Part shown: positions 16,720 to 24,465 of the stretch, piece by piece
Position numbering within the stretch: position 1 is the first letter of the stretch
Layout of the letters: the number at the start of each line of letters is the position of its first letter
NCBI GenBank assembly: GCA_903919185.1
Contig: CAIXHF010000024.1
Coordinates: 1 to 61,110, forward strand
Origin: an uncultured Opitutia bacterium
GTDB taxonomy: Bacteria; Verrucomicrobiota; Verrucomicrobiia; Opitutales; UBA953
Reading direction: 5' to 3'
Length of the DNA: 61,110 nt
Notes under the pieces: model-generated
What the model was told of the DNA's origin: nothing
What the model saw: the letters and a program-made list of their open reading frames with translations, nothing else
The model's database searches: none
Program-made: the position numbers and the translations under genes

Positions 16720-18167
16720 AGCTGCAAGGGTGCCGCTTGGGCTTCGCGACGCATGGTGCGGTAATAGATTCCGGCGCAAAGTAGACCGAGAATGCCCGTG
16801 GGAATTAGACCCCAAAAATCACCCACCGCGGAAGATACGCTCCCCTGGGCTGCAGCTAAGGCGGCTCCCGCCAAGACCGCCCAAGCCCACGTCCGGGCAC
16901 CGATCCAATGACCAGTGCGCCAGCGCATGACTAACGTCATCAAGACCGCATAAGCCACATAGCCAGCGGCAAAGGCGATGGCGGCACCAGACAAGCCGAG
17001 CGGACCAATTAAAGCCAATGGCAAGAGCCCTAGGATTAGGTTAGAAATCAATTCAACGGCGAGAACTGAGCGCGTGGAACCACGGGCCTGCAGCCAAAAG
17101 CCCATCGGCCAAGAAACCAAGCGGAAGAAAACGCCCCAGACCATCCAAGCGAGCAAAGGAATCGCGGGGTCAAATTGGTCGGCCGTATATAACCAATGAA
17201 TACAGACCCGACCCATCGTCAGTAAGGCCGCCAATAAAGGAAGCGCCAATAAGAGGCCGGCTTGAATCTGCTTTTCCACCAGCGACCGGGCTTCGGTTTC
17301 ATCTTTGGCGGCGGCGACGCGCGGGAAGAAATCCGTCGCCATGGCCGCAAAGACAAAACCGGGCAAGCTACTCGCGATGGCCAAGGCTGCCTGATAATGT
17401 CCCGCAGCCTCTAACCCAAACTCGCGCAAGACAATCCAGCGCGCCAAGTAGGCCGACAATTGCGAGAGCAAGCCAACCACCATTAAGGCTCCGCCCAGTT
17501 GGAGTAATTCACGTATAAGCGCGCGATCAGGCGCAGCGTCGGTAATCGCGGGACAGTGCTTACGCGCCGCCACCCACATGAAGACGGCCGGGGCACCGGT
17601 CGCCACAAGGATGCCGAGGGTGACCCCAATGAGTGAATACCCTGCTTGGTGGCAGAGGTAGATCAGCGGCAGGCCTAAGAGGACGCCCGCAAAGGCGGAT
17701 AGGACTTGGGTCGTGGCCAAGGCGCGCAGATGGCCGCGGGCTTGGAGCAAGGCGCCCCACATGCCGGCAGCGACTAAAAGAGGGACCGCCAGTCCCGCCA
17801 GTCCCAACTCTAAGATATGTCGATCGTTGGGTTGGAAGGTCCACAGTCCAATAGGCACAAATAGTATCGCGACCGCTAAGAGTCCGACCCAACTGAGGCG
17901 GACGCCCAGCCAGCGAACCGCGACCAGCTTGGCGGCCTGTTCGTCCGGCGTGGCCGACGCCACCGTGCGGACGCCGGCAGTCGCCAAGCCCCACCCTGCG
18001 GCCATCGCAACCAGTCCGTTAAAGGAAACCAAGATGCCCGCGAGGCCAACGCCCGCTGGGCCGACCATCAAGGCGATCGCTTTGGTACGGAAAAAAGCCG
18101 CGCCCAACACCAAGACCGAGGCTCCGCCCATGAGCGCGCTGGAACGGAGGATGCGGGCGAAAGCCAT
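16716..18167 (-). CDS. wzx: Polysaccharide flippase, Wzx-like (MOP/MVF superfamily)
   Basis: 483-residue very hydrophobic inner-membrane protein with about 12-14 predicted segments (for example LMGGASVLVLGAAF, VGLLAVAILFVPIGLW, GLLLALPLLAALLTMG, LILGLLPLALIGPLGLSGAAI). The N-terminal pattern RTKAIALMVGPAGVGLAG is typical of O-antigen translocases of the WzxE type. It should flip undecaprenyl-linked repeat units to the periplasm for Wzy. It overlaps the downstream GT4 gene by ATGA and follows the transaminase gene by seven bases. Confidence 0.9.
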   Translation of the reverse strand: MAFARILRSSALMGGASVLVLGAAFFRTKAIALMVGPAGVGLAGILVSFNGLVAMAAGWGLATAGVRTVASATPDEQAAKLVAVRWLGVRLSWVGLLAVAILFVPIGLWTFQPNDRHILELGLAGLAVPLLVAAGMWGALLQARGHLRALATTQVLSAFAGVLLGLPLIYLCHQAGYSLIGVTLGILVATGAPAVFMWVAARKHCPAITDAAPDRALIRELLQLGGALMVVGLLSQLSAYLARWIVLREFGLEAAGHYQAALAIASSLPGFVFAAMATDFFPRVAAAKDETEARSLVEKQIQAGLLLALPLLAALLTMGRVCIHWLYTADQFDPAIPLLAWMVWGVFFRLVSWPMGFWLQARGSTRSVLAVELISNLILGLLPLALIGPLGLSGAAIAFAAGYVAYAVLMTLVMRWRTGHWIGARTWAWAVLAGAALAAAQGSVSSAVGDFWGLIPTGILGLLCAGIYYRTMRREAQAAPLQL

Positions 18168-18174
18168 TCGAAGA

Positions 18175-19299
18175 TTACTTGAGGGCAGACTTCACGCCAG
18201 CGATGACGCGGTCGCGGTCATCGACGGACATTCCTGAGCCCGAAGGCAGGCAGAGCCCTTGGGCGAAGAGACCTTCGGCAACCTGGCCGCCATGATATTC
18301 AGCCCCCGCGAAGACTGGCTGTAGGTGCAGGGGCTTCCAAATCGGCCGTGCCTCGATATCGAGTTTCTCTAAGGCAAGCCTCACGTCATCCGTGGTGGCC
18401 CCCGCTTTGGTCGGGTTAATCGTCAGACAAGATAACCAGTGCGTGGACTCTCCCCAGGATGCCTCGGGCTGCATGACAATACCTTGGCAAGCAGCGAAGG
18501 CTTTTTGATAGCCGCGGTAATGATCACGCCGGCGGGTGACCTTGCCGGCCAAGCGCAGCAACTGACCGCGCCCAATCGCCGCACAAATATTACTGAGGCG
18601 ATAGTTATAACCGATCGTGGAATGCTGGTAGTGCGCAGCGGGGTCGCGGGCTTGCGTGGCCAGGAAACGGGCCTGTCGCGCTAACTCCGCATCATCAGTG
18701 ACGAGCATGCCGCCACCCGAAGTCGTGATGATTTTGTTCCCGTTGAAGGAATGAATACCAAAGAGCCCGTGCGAGCCAGGGCTGGTTTCGCCGTAACTGG
18801 CACCCAGCGCTTCGGCGGCGTCTTCAATCAACTTCACGCCGTAACGCTCACAACAGGCCTTAATGGGCGCGATGTCAGCGGACTGACCATACAGGTGGAC
18901 CAGGACCAGGGCTTTAGGCGTGCGGCCAGCCTTGGCCTTCCGCTCAATCACCTCACAGACCACCGCCGGATCCATATTCCAACTCTGGGCTTCCGAGTCG
19001 ATGAACACCGGCTTGGCGCCCAGATAGGTAATCGGCGCGGCCGAAGCGATGAAGGTGAGCGTCGAGCACAGGACTTCGTCGCCCGGACCAACCCCGGCAA
19101 GCCGCAGGGCTAAGTGTAAAGCGGCGGTGCCAGAGGAGACGCCGACGGCGTGGCGCGAACCAACGACCTCGGCAAATTCGTGCTCAAACGCATCGAGCTG
19201 CGGGCCTACGGGCGCGACCCAGTTGGACTCGAACGCTTCGAGCACGAACTCGACCTCGGCACTGCCGACGTCAGGGGGAGAAAGATAAAGGCGGGGCAT
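18175..19299 (-). CDS. PglE-like PLP-dependent sugar-nucleotide aminotransferase
   Basis: 374-residue DegT/DnrJ/EryC1/StrS transaminase. The opening RLYLSPPDVGSAEVEFV and SNWVAPVGPQLDAFE resemble UDP-4-amino sugar transaminases such as PglE. GVSSGTAALHLAL binds the PLP phosphate, and SFNGNKIITTSGGG keeps the catalytic Lys189 that the ColD-like gene lacks. The expected reaction is glutamate-dependent amination of a UDP-4-keto-6-deoxy-HexNAc. The PglD-like acetyltransferase lies nearby. The true start is the ATG at 19299: a possible extension upstream would read into the repeat that borders the S23 element, 12 bases away. No PglF-type dehydratase is in the window. Confidence 0.88.
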   Translation of the reverse strand: MPRLYLSPPDVGSAEVEFVLEAFESNWVAPVGPQLDAFEHEFAEVVGSRHAVGVSSGTAALHLALRLAGVGPGDEVLCSTLTFIASAAPITYLGAKPVFIDSEAQSWNMDPAVVCEVIERKAKAGRTPKALVLVHLYGQSADIAPIKACCERYGVKLIEDAAEALGASYGETSPGSHGLFGIHSFNGNKIITTSGGGMLVTDDAELARQARFLATQARDPAAHYQHSTIGYNYRLSNICAAIGRGQLLRLAGKVTRRRDHYRGYQKAFAACQGIVMQPEASWGESTHWLSCLTINPTKAGATTDDVRLALEKLDIEARPIWKPLHLQPVFAGAEYHGGQVAEGLFAQGLCLPSGSGMSVDDRDRVIAGVKSALK

Positions 19300-19311
19300 G
19301 GGTGCTTTCAG

Positions 19312-19360
19312 GTGAAAAGGTGGAACTCGGAGCAAAGCTCCTGTGCAAAGGTGCAAAGGT
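19312..19360 (+). repeat. Left composite end of S23 element
   Basis: Degenerate outer box (GTGAAAAGGTGGAAC), a hairpin GGAGC-AAA-GCTCC (19329-19341), then an intact inner box TGTGCAAAGGTGCAAAGG. It aligns without gaps to 41142-41190. Confidence 0.7.
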
Positions 19361-19446
19361 CATTCCAAAAAACTCCTGGGTTTGAGTGAGTAATGATTGG
19401 AACGCTGAATAGTTGATGCCCTGGCAAGGAAAAGTTCATTGGCCTA

Positions 19447-19842
19447 GTGGCTACATTCACCCGATTCGAAGAAATTGAAGCATGGCAGACCGCGGAAGCC
19501 ATCGTAGTTCAAGCCTACTCCCTCTTGCGAGAAGGCCCTGGCGCCAGAGACTGGGCGCTCAATGACCAGCTTCAGCGGGCATCTGTATCTATTATGTGTA
19601 ATATCGCCGAAGGCTTTGAGAGCCGATCGGACCGTACATTCTACGACATGCTCCGCCGCGCCAAAGGCTCGTGCGGCGAGGTTCGCACTTTAATTTATGT
19701 GGCGGCAAAGATTGGGCATATATCTCCGGAGAAATACGCGGCGGTTAAGCCTACTTGCCTAAAATGCTCGGCGCAGCTCCAAGCCTTAATGTCTCACCTG
19801 GAAGCCTCTCGGCCAGAAGTCCAAGCTCGGAAGCGTTGGTAA
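19447..19842 (+). CDS. S23/IVP-type four-helix-bundle protein
   Basis: 131-residue small helical protein of the 23S rRNA-intervening-sequence (S23, TIGR02436-like) family. Marks are the N-terminal FEEIEAWQTAEAIV, the central LQRASVSIMCNIAEGFES, FYDMLRRAKGSCGEVRTLI and a basic tail. Relatives sit in 23S rRNA intervening sequences of some bacteria, and distant relatives (Avd) assist diversity-generating reverse transcriptases; free-standing copies have no known function. Start is GTG at 19447; AAGGA lies upstream but 16 bases away, so initiation may be weak. It runs against the surrounding operon and is bounded by the composite inverted ends. No reverse transcriptase or rRNA is near. Confidence 0.85.
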   Translation: MATFTRFEEIEAWQTAEAIVVQAYSLLREGPGARDWALNDQLQRASVSIMCNIAEGFESRSDRTFYDMLRRAKGSCGEVRTLIYVAAKIGHISPEKYAAVKPTCLKCSAQLQALMSHLEASRPEVQARKRW

Positions 19843-19860
19843 CAAAGACTTGCCTTCAAT

Positions 19861-19906
19861 TTTGCAGTTTTGCACAAGCCGGAGGCGGGTTGCACTTTTG
19901 CACGCT
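19861..19906 (-). repeat. Right composite end of S23 element
   Basis: Inner box TTTGCAGTTTTGCACA, a short hairpin around GCCGGAGGC, and outer box TGCACTTTTGCACGCT. It matches 41287-41333 closely and is an inverted counterpart of the left end. It ends 1 base before the stop of the EpsI-like gene. Confidence 0.7.
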
Positions 19907-19907
19907 C

Positions 19908-20633
19908 TCATTTCCACTCCCGATCTGAAAATACCCCCAGCCCCTGCAACGCCTGCAGGAACTCTCGGTTCATGGGGTCAGCGAGGATTTGGTCCACGGG
20001 AAGGTTGGAGGAGACGCGGATAAACATCTGCTCGCTCTTCTGGTTGAGGCCATAGGTGCGGATATCCTTCCAAAGCAAAGGCAGGCGCTCGAGGCGTCCG
20101 ACGAGGCCGTCGCGCCAACCCGCCGATTGCTCTTCGTATCGGTTAGGTTGGCCGTTCACGAGATGCCAGAAGGCGACGTTCTGGCGGCCGCCGGAAGGCA
20201 CCAGGTACTGGCCATACTCATAGGGCAACATGGCACGCCCTCCGACCTGAGCCGCCACCGCGTATTTACGCTCGGTACGGATGCAGCCATTGTTGACCCA
20301 ACAAGAATCAGGATTGTGCGAACCTGCATCGACGACGGAGACCTTACCGGGCTCCCAATAAGCGGCGTAGACTAAGATTGAAGTTTCCCCCCGAACATAA
20401 AGCGCTTGGGCCGACTGGCTGTAATTTAAGATTCCCTGGACGTTCATGTTCCCGGCTTTGCTGTCGGCAACGGGGATGTCACGGCGCGTCCAGCCAGCGA
20501 TATTCCGCGGTAAGGCGTCCACGACTTGGCCCGTGAAGCGGCGATCGCGATGTGAGAAATATTCCGCCGCGACCACGAGGCCGAGAAGCAGGACGAGGCA
20601 GGTCGCCCCGACAGAGAGGAGGGCTTTGCGCAT
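19908..20633 (-). CDS. EpsI/exosortase-associated protein (DUF3485-like)
   Basis: 241 residues with a single N-terminal membrane anchor (LLSVGATCLVLLLGLVVAAEYF) and a periplasmic domain. The family signature is seen as AYWEPGKVSVVDAGSHNPDSCW followed by GC about five residues later. In exosortase (Xrt/EpsH) systems this domain is fused to or encoded beside the exosortase and is tied to polysaccharide export and PEP-CTERM sorting. No exosortase gene is in this window. I start at Met 20633, which gives a normal signal anchor; a longer version would lie inside the upstream acetyltransferase gene. The ATG is 1 base after that gene's TGA, so the two are coupled. Confidence 0.82.
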   Translation of the reverse strand: MRKALLSVGATCLVLLLGLVVAAEYFSHRDRRFTGQVVDALPRNIAGWTRRDIPVADSKAGNMNVQGILNYSQSAQALYVRGETSILVYAAYWEPGKVSVVDAGSHNPDSCWVNNGCIRTERKYAVAAQVGGRAMLPYEYGQYLVPSGGRQNVAFWHLVNGQPNRYEEQSAGWRDGLVGRLERLPLLWKDIRTYGLNQKSEQMFIRVSSNLPVDQILADPMNREFLQALQGLGVFSDREWK

Positions 20634-20634
20634 G

Positions 20635-21261
20635 TCAGAGAACACGGGCGGGGTTGCCGACCACGGTGACACCGGCGGGCACATCTTTAATAACGACGGC
20701 GCCCGCCCCGAGCGTGGCACCGCTGCCGATGGACTGACCAGGGATAATCGAAACCCGGCTACCCATAAAGACGCGGTCGGCGACTTGCACCCGGCCAGTC
20801 ACATCGCAATGCGCACTCAACGTCGACCAGGCGCCGATCGAAGCATCATGTCCAACGGTCGTATGGAGATTGAGCATGACGAAGTCGCCCAAGACAATAT
20901 CGGCACTCGCGATGGCGCCGGGACAGAGAACGACCCCGTGCCCAAGTTTAACGCGACCACCGACCAATGCGCGGGGGTGGATGAAGGTCAGGAAATTAGC
21001 TCCAGCGGCGAGTAAGGGCTGCAGGAGCTTTTCCTTCACCGGCGGGAGCCCAAGGCCACAGAGGTAAAGTTTGTCGGGATCGACCACGTGGCCCGTGAGC
21101 GGCCGGACGTGAGCAAATGAGCCGAACGACTGCAACGCTTGGGAATTATCATCGAGGAAACCTTCGAGCTCCCAAGCCTGACCACAATCTGGGTGCTGAC
21201 TCGCCCAGACATAGAGTTCACGGCCGAAGCCACCCGCACCCACGATCAATAGTTTTTTCAT
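20635..21261 (-). CDS. PglD/NeuD-type sugar O/N-acyltransferase (left-handed beta helix)
   Basis: 208 residues. The first ~90 form a Rossmann-like nucleotide-sugar domain (KKLLIVGAGGFGRELYVWA, VEGFLDD-like ELEGFLDDN). The rest is a hexapeptide-repeat beta helix (GRVKLGHGVVLCPGAIASADIVLGDFV) with the catalytic-region motif NLHTTVGHDASIG and the typical ending VPAGVTVVGNPARVL. PglD transfers acetyl from acetyl-CoA to the 4-amino group of UDP-bacillosamine precursors; NeuD acts on sialic acid. The PglE-like gene two genes downstream favours the first role. Because an acyl carrier protein gene lies five bases upstream, an ACP-bound acyl donor is also conceivable; that is inference. Confidence 0.87.
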   Translation of the reverse strand: MKKLLIVGAGGFGRELYVWASQHPDCGQAWELEGFLDDNSQALQSFGSFAHVRPLTGHVVDPDKLYLCGLGLPPVKEKLLQPLLAAGANFLTFIHPRALVGGRVKLGHGVVLCPGAIASADIVLGDFVMLNLHTTVGHDASIGAWSTLSAHCDVTGRVQVADRVFMGSRVSIIPGQSIGSGATLGAGAVVIKDVPAGVTVVGNPARVL

Positions 21262-21266
21262 AGTCG

Positions 21267-21482
21267 TTAAGGAAGGAGTTTAAGGAGGTCACCGACGGTC
21301 GTACAGCCGCGCACTTGCGGGCCCGTGACCACTAGGCCGTGCTGGGTTTCGCAATGTAAGATAACGAGCAGTACCGCCAAGGAGCCCCAGTGAGGGAGAG
21401 ACGCTAAGGACGTGTGTTCGGTGGCACCGACGAAGACATCAACGTCGGCCTGCAGGGCTTGCAGTTTTTCGGCTGAGGTCAT
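21267..21482 (-). CDS. Acyl carrier protein-like (ACP 1)
   Basis: Only 71 residues, acidic-neutral, with a carrier-protein pattern: helix I, then HWGSLAVLLVILHCETQHGL where Ser34 is the expected phosphopantetheine site, and a C-terminal TTVGDLLKLL helix as in ACPs. The usual Asp before the Ser is Gly (GSL instead of DSL), a deviation that might affect loading. The start is fixed by an ATGA overlap with the KASIII stop, so synthase and carrier are translationally coupled. It likely carries an acyl chain destined for a sugar rather than for bulk fatty acids. Confidence 0.75.
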   Translation of the reverse strand: MTSAEKLQALQADVDVFVGATEHTSLASLPHWGSLAVLLVILHCETQHGLVVTGPQVRGCTTVGDLLKLLP

Positions 21483-22555
21483 CTGGAATGAGGATAGGGC
21501 TGAATCGGTGCGACGACGAGTGGGCCGAACTCCGCCGCCACGGCGCCCCAAGACCACCCCACTCCATACCCGCAGAGCACAAGTTTCAGCGCACGGGAAG
21601 AGAGCGGTTCGGTGAAGGCATGAATCAAGGCGCAAGGAATCGAGGCGGAGCTCTGGTTGCCGTAGTGCTCCACGACGTCGCTCGGGGTCTTCTCCGCCGG
21701 GAAGCCGCACTTGCGCCCGACCGTGGTGATGACAAAGCGGTTCGCTTGGTGCAGGACCAACCCCTCTGTCGCCTCGACCGTATAGTGAGCGTGGCGCATG
21801 ACGGCGGCCACCGCAGGGGGCGCTTGGCGCAGCGAAAAGTTAAACACTTCTCCACCCTGCATGGCCAAATTGGCCGCATGACGGACGTTGCCGTCCAAGT
21901 CGGGAATTTCCGTCAAGGGTTTGCAGTCGTGCGGCATCCGCGCACCGCCTTGAGGGACGATGATGGCATTCGCGCCCGCACCGTCCGCGCCTAATTCAAA
22001 ATGCCACGCGGCGGCGTGCCCAGTACGTTCAATCAACGCGGCCGAACCGGCATCGCCGAAGAGTGGGTCTGCCGAACGATCTTTCGGATGGGTCAACCGC
22101 GAGAGCGTATCGCCGGCACACAACAGCACGCGGGCGGCGCCCCCATGCGCACAGAGGAGGGCGGCCTGCTGGAGGCCGTAGACCCATCCGGAGCAACCGA
22201 GTGACAGGTCGAACGCGGCCGCCCCCGTCGCGAGGCCCAAGCGGCCATGCAGTAAAGAGGCGTTATTGGGCTGGGAATGGTCAGGCGTCTGCGTGACGAA
22301 AATCACGGCATCGATGGAGGAGGCATCTAAGCCAGCGGCGTCTAATAAACGGCGGGTGGCGTCTTCGCAGAGGTCCAAGGCCGTGATGCCAGGCGCGGCG
22401 ACCTTACGTTCGCGCAAGCCGATCGTTTGCGCGGTCCGCTCCAGCATCACCCGGTCGAGGCCCAAGGCTAAGCCATCTGCAATGAAATCGCGGGTCTGCG
22501 ATCCAGTAGATACGGCGAGCCCGGCCAGCCGGACGTTAGTGATGGAACTATGCAT
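21479..22555 (-). CDS. 3-oxoacyl-ACP synthase III (KASIII/FabH-like)
   Basis: 358 residues of the thiolase-fold KASIII type, which condenses an acyl-CoA with malonyl-ACP or transfers an acyl group. The full catalytic triad is visible: Cys121 in LSLGCSGWVYGL, His269 in LVLHQANRF and Asn300 in EHYGNQSSASIP. ERTAQTIGLRERKV near the N-terminus is also typical. The chosen ATG lies seven bases after the asnB stop; earlier in-frame codons overlap asnB. Its location between an asparagine-synthase homologue and an ACP, inside a glycan operon, suggests a dedicated short-chain acyl supply rather than housekeeping FabH. Confidence 0.9.
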   Translation of the reverse strand: MHSSITNVRLAGLAVSTGSQTRDFIADGLALGLDRVMLERTAQTIGLRERKVAAPGITALDLCEDATRRLLDAAGLDASSIDAVIFVTQTPDHSQPNNASLLHGRLGLATGAAAFDLSLGCSGWVYGLQQAALLCAHGGAARVLLCAGDTLSRLTHPKDRSADPLFGDAGSAALIERTGHAAAWHFELGADGAGANAIIVPQGGARMPHDCKPLTEIPDLDGNVRHAANLAMQGGEVFNFSLRQAPPAVAAVMRHAHYTVEATEGLVLHQANRFVITTVGRKCGFPAEKTPSDVVEHYGNQSSASIPCALIHAFTEPLSSRALKLVLCGYGVGWSWGAVAAEFGPLVVAPIQPYPHSR

Positions 22556-22562
22556 GGTGAAA

Positions 22563-24464
22563 TTATCGTTGGGCGAATTGCCGGAGCCAGGACTCGACGC
22601 ATAAGACACCTAGCAACGGATAGGTGGCATCGATTTCGCCGCGGCGGTCGGCATCCAGCATTGCAATTACGCCCGCACCATCGAAGACCCCCGTGCCGTC
22701 GAGTCGGCCTTCCGCGGCCATACGACGGAGCTGCGGACCATAGACCTCATGGAAGAACCCACGGAGCGGTAGGCCGAAGCCGGACTTCGGTCGGTCGAGA
22801 ACTTCGTCGGGCACCAAGCTGCGGAGGGCACGCCGGAAGAGGTGCTTAGTTTCGCCCCCATGAATGCGCTGTTTGTCGGTGAGACGTTCGGCAAAAGACG
22901 CGAGGTCAGCGTCGAGCAGCGGAACGCGAATCTCCACCCCACACGCCATACCCATCTTGTCCTTATAATTGAGGTTATGGCTCGCGAGGAAGAAGCTACG
23001 GTCGAGATGAAGCATCCGACTCAAGCGCGTCACTCCCTCTGGCAAGTTGGCCAAGGACCCCGCCAGGAGATCTGTCGCACGGCGCGGGCCAAGCTGCTCT
23101 TGGAAATCAGCCCCAAGCATCGGCAGCATGGCCGCATGCCCCAGCCAAAGGAAATAGCTTGCGAGACGCTCATCGGGTTCCGCATCCGCATGCGCAAATA
23201 ATTTACTCAGTCGGCGGGAGAGTGGGTTCTTCTGTGAGTTACCAGCGGTGAACTGGCGGAGGCCGGCTCGGAGCGGTTTCGGCCACCAACCCCAAAGGCG
23301 TTCGGACTGCAAAGCTTGATGCCGGCGGTAACCGCTAAAAAGATCGTCGCCGCCCGCACCAGAAAGAAGGACCTTCACGCCACGCTCTCGTGCCGTCCGA
23401 CTGATAGCGTACGTCATGAACGCTGCTGGATCGGGTGTCGGTTCATCCAACATCCAGACCAAGCGGTCCACGTCCTGAATCGCGGCGGAATCTTGGCTGA
23501 CCGCGTACAAAGGGATGCCCAGGCGTTTCGCCGCTAATTGAGCGTAAGGAAAATCATCCGCAATCCCCTCCTTACCTCGGAGGCTTTCGATTGGTGACGC
23601 CACCGTGAAGCATGGATAGCGAGACCCCTCACCGAGCGCTTGGACGGAGAGGACCGCCAGGGCCGTGGAGTCAACGCCCCCAGAAAGGAATCCCCCAATA
23701 GGTACATCCGATACCAATTGCCGGCGCACCGCCTGCTGTAGGTAGGAGCGACAGGCTTCGACCGCGTCGACCGTGCTGAGGTCGTGCGGACGCTGTTCAT
23801 TGGGACGGGCGGCGAACCGGCGGATAACGGACGCGGTACCGTCTTTCCATTCCATGATTTCGCCCGGCTGCAACTTACGCACCCCCAGCGCAGGCGTCAG
23901 GTCAGCGGGCGCATAAAGCAAAGTCAGGTAAGATGCGATCGCCACGGGGTCAGGAGACCAATCGATACCGGGCACCGGCCGGAGTGCCTTGATTTCGGAA
24001 GCGAAAGCGAAGCCGGCCGCGGTGCGAGTCCAATAGAGCGGCTTCACGCCAGCGGCGTCCCGTACTAAAATCATCCGGCGCTCCGCCGGAAACCAAGCGG
24101 CGAAGGCAAAGATACCGTTCAGCCAAGGCAGACATTTCTCGCCGAAGCGCGCCAGTAATTCAACGAGGACTTCCGTGTCGCTCGACCCACGGAAAGTCAC
24201 CCCTTCACTGGTGAGGCGATCCCGTAGTTCGTGGAAGTTATAGATCTCTCCGTTAAAAGTCACCACCACCCGGCGGTCGGTCGACGCCATCGGTTGTGCC
24301 CCCGCTGGGGACAGGTCGATAATCGCTAAGCGCGCATGCGCTAGGCCGACGCGCCCTTCCGACCAAGCCCCTTGGCCGTCGGGGCCGCGATGCGCGATAG
24401 CTGCACCCATTTCGGTGAGCAAGGCGGGGGCAAAGTCCCCAAAGTATCCAGCGATGCCGCACAT
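22563..24464 (-). CDS. asnB: Asparagine synthetase B-type glutamine amidotransferase
   Basis: 633 residues. An N-terminal class II glutaminase domain starts MCGIAGYFGDF, with Cys2 as nucleophile after Met removal, and contains HRGPDGQG and VVTFNGEIYNFHELR. A C-terminal ATP-pyrophosphatase domain has FLSGGVDSTALAVL and LLSGAGGDDLFSGYRRH. The family makes asparagine from aspartate, but homologues in O-antigen loci (WbpS type) are thought to amidate uronic acids. UDP-ManNAcA and UDP-GlcA genes lie in the same operon, so sugar-carboxyl amidation is plausible. One base separates it from the upstream GT4 stop. Confidence 0.92.
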   Translation of the reverse strand: MCGIAGYFGDFAPALLTEMGAAIAHRGPDGQGAWSEGRVGLAHARLAIIDLSPAGAQPMASTDRRVVVTFNGEIYNFHELRDRLTSEGVTFRGSSDTEVLVELLARFGEKCLPWLNGIFAFAAWFPAERRMILVRDAAGVKPLYWTRTAAGFAFASEIKALRPVPGIDWSPDPVAIASYLTLLYAPADLTPALGVRKLQPGEIMEWKDGTASVIRRFAARPNEQRPHDLSTVDAVEACRSYLQQAVRRQLVSDVPIGGFLSGGVDSTALAVLSVQALGEGSRYPCFTVASPIESLRGKEGIADDFPYAQLAAKRLGIPLYAVSQDSAAIQDVDRLVWMLDEPTPDPAAFMTYAISRTARERGVKVLLSGAGGDDLFSGYRRHQALQSERLWGWWPKPLRAGLRQFTAGNSQKNPLSRRLSKLFAHADAEPDERLASYFLWLGHAAMLPMLGADFQEQLGPRRATDLLAGSLANLPEGVTRLSRMLHLDRSFFLASHNLNYKDKMGMACGVEIRVPLLDADLASFAERLTDKQRIHGGETKHLFRRALRSLVPDEVLDRPKSGFGLPLRGFFHEVYGPQLRRMAAEGRLDGTGVFDGAGVIAMLDADRRGEIDATYPLLGVLCVESWLRQFAQR

Positions 24465-24465
24465 G

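Larger units (their letters stand above)
19312..19906. mobile_element. Putative small mobile element carrying an S23 four-helix-bundle gene
   Basis: About 595 bp inserted between two minus-strand operon genes, with its single gene on the opposite strand. Both ends have the same design in inverted orientation: two TTTGCAnnTTTGCAC-like boxes around a 13-15 base hairpin. The left end (19312-19360) matches 41142-41190 at 39 of 49 positions. The right end (19861-19906) matches 41287-41333 with one gap and few mismatches. The second copy has no gene. No transposase and no clear target duplication are visible, so mobility is inferred from structure and copy number. Confidence 0.6.

Noticed and set aside
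19300-19356. N-terminal extension of the PglE-like protein (and of the arabinose-5-P isomerase at 41107-41178)
   Set aside because: Both extensions translate the repeat boxes (TGCAAA-rich) of the mobile elements and do not belong to the proteins.
19447-19842. Diversity-generating retroelement (S23 proteins are related to Avd)
   Set aside because: No reverse transcriptase, template repeat or variable repeat is visible within the window.
19312-19906. Possible CRISPR from repeated TTTTGCAC units
   Set aside because: Units are 15-16 bases, only four per element, inverted between ends, and with hairpin spacers of fixed sequence; no cas genes.
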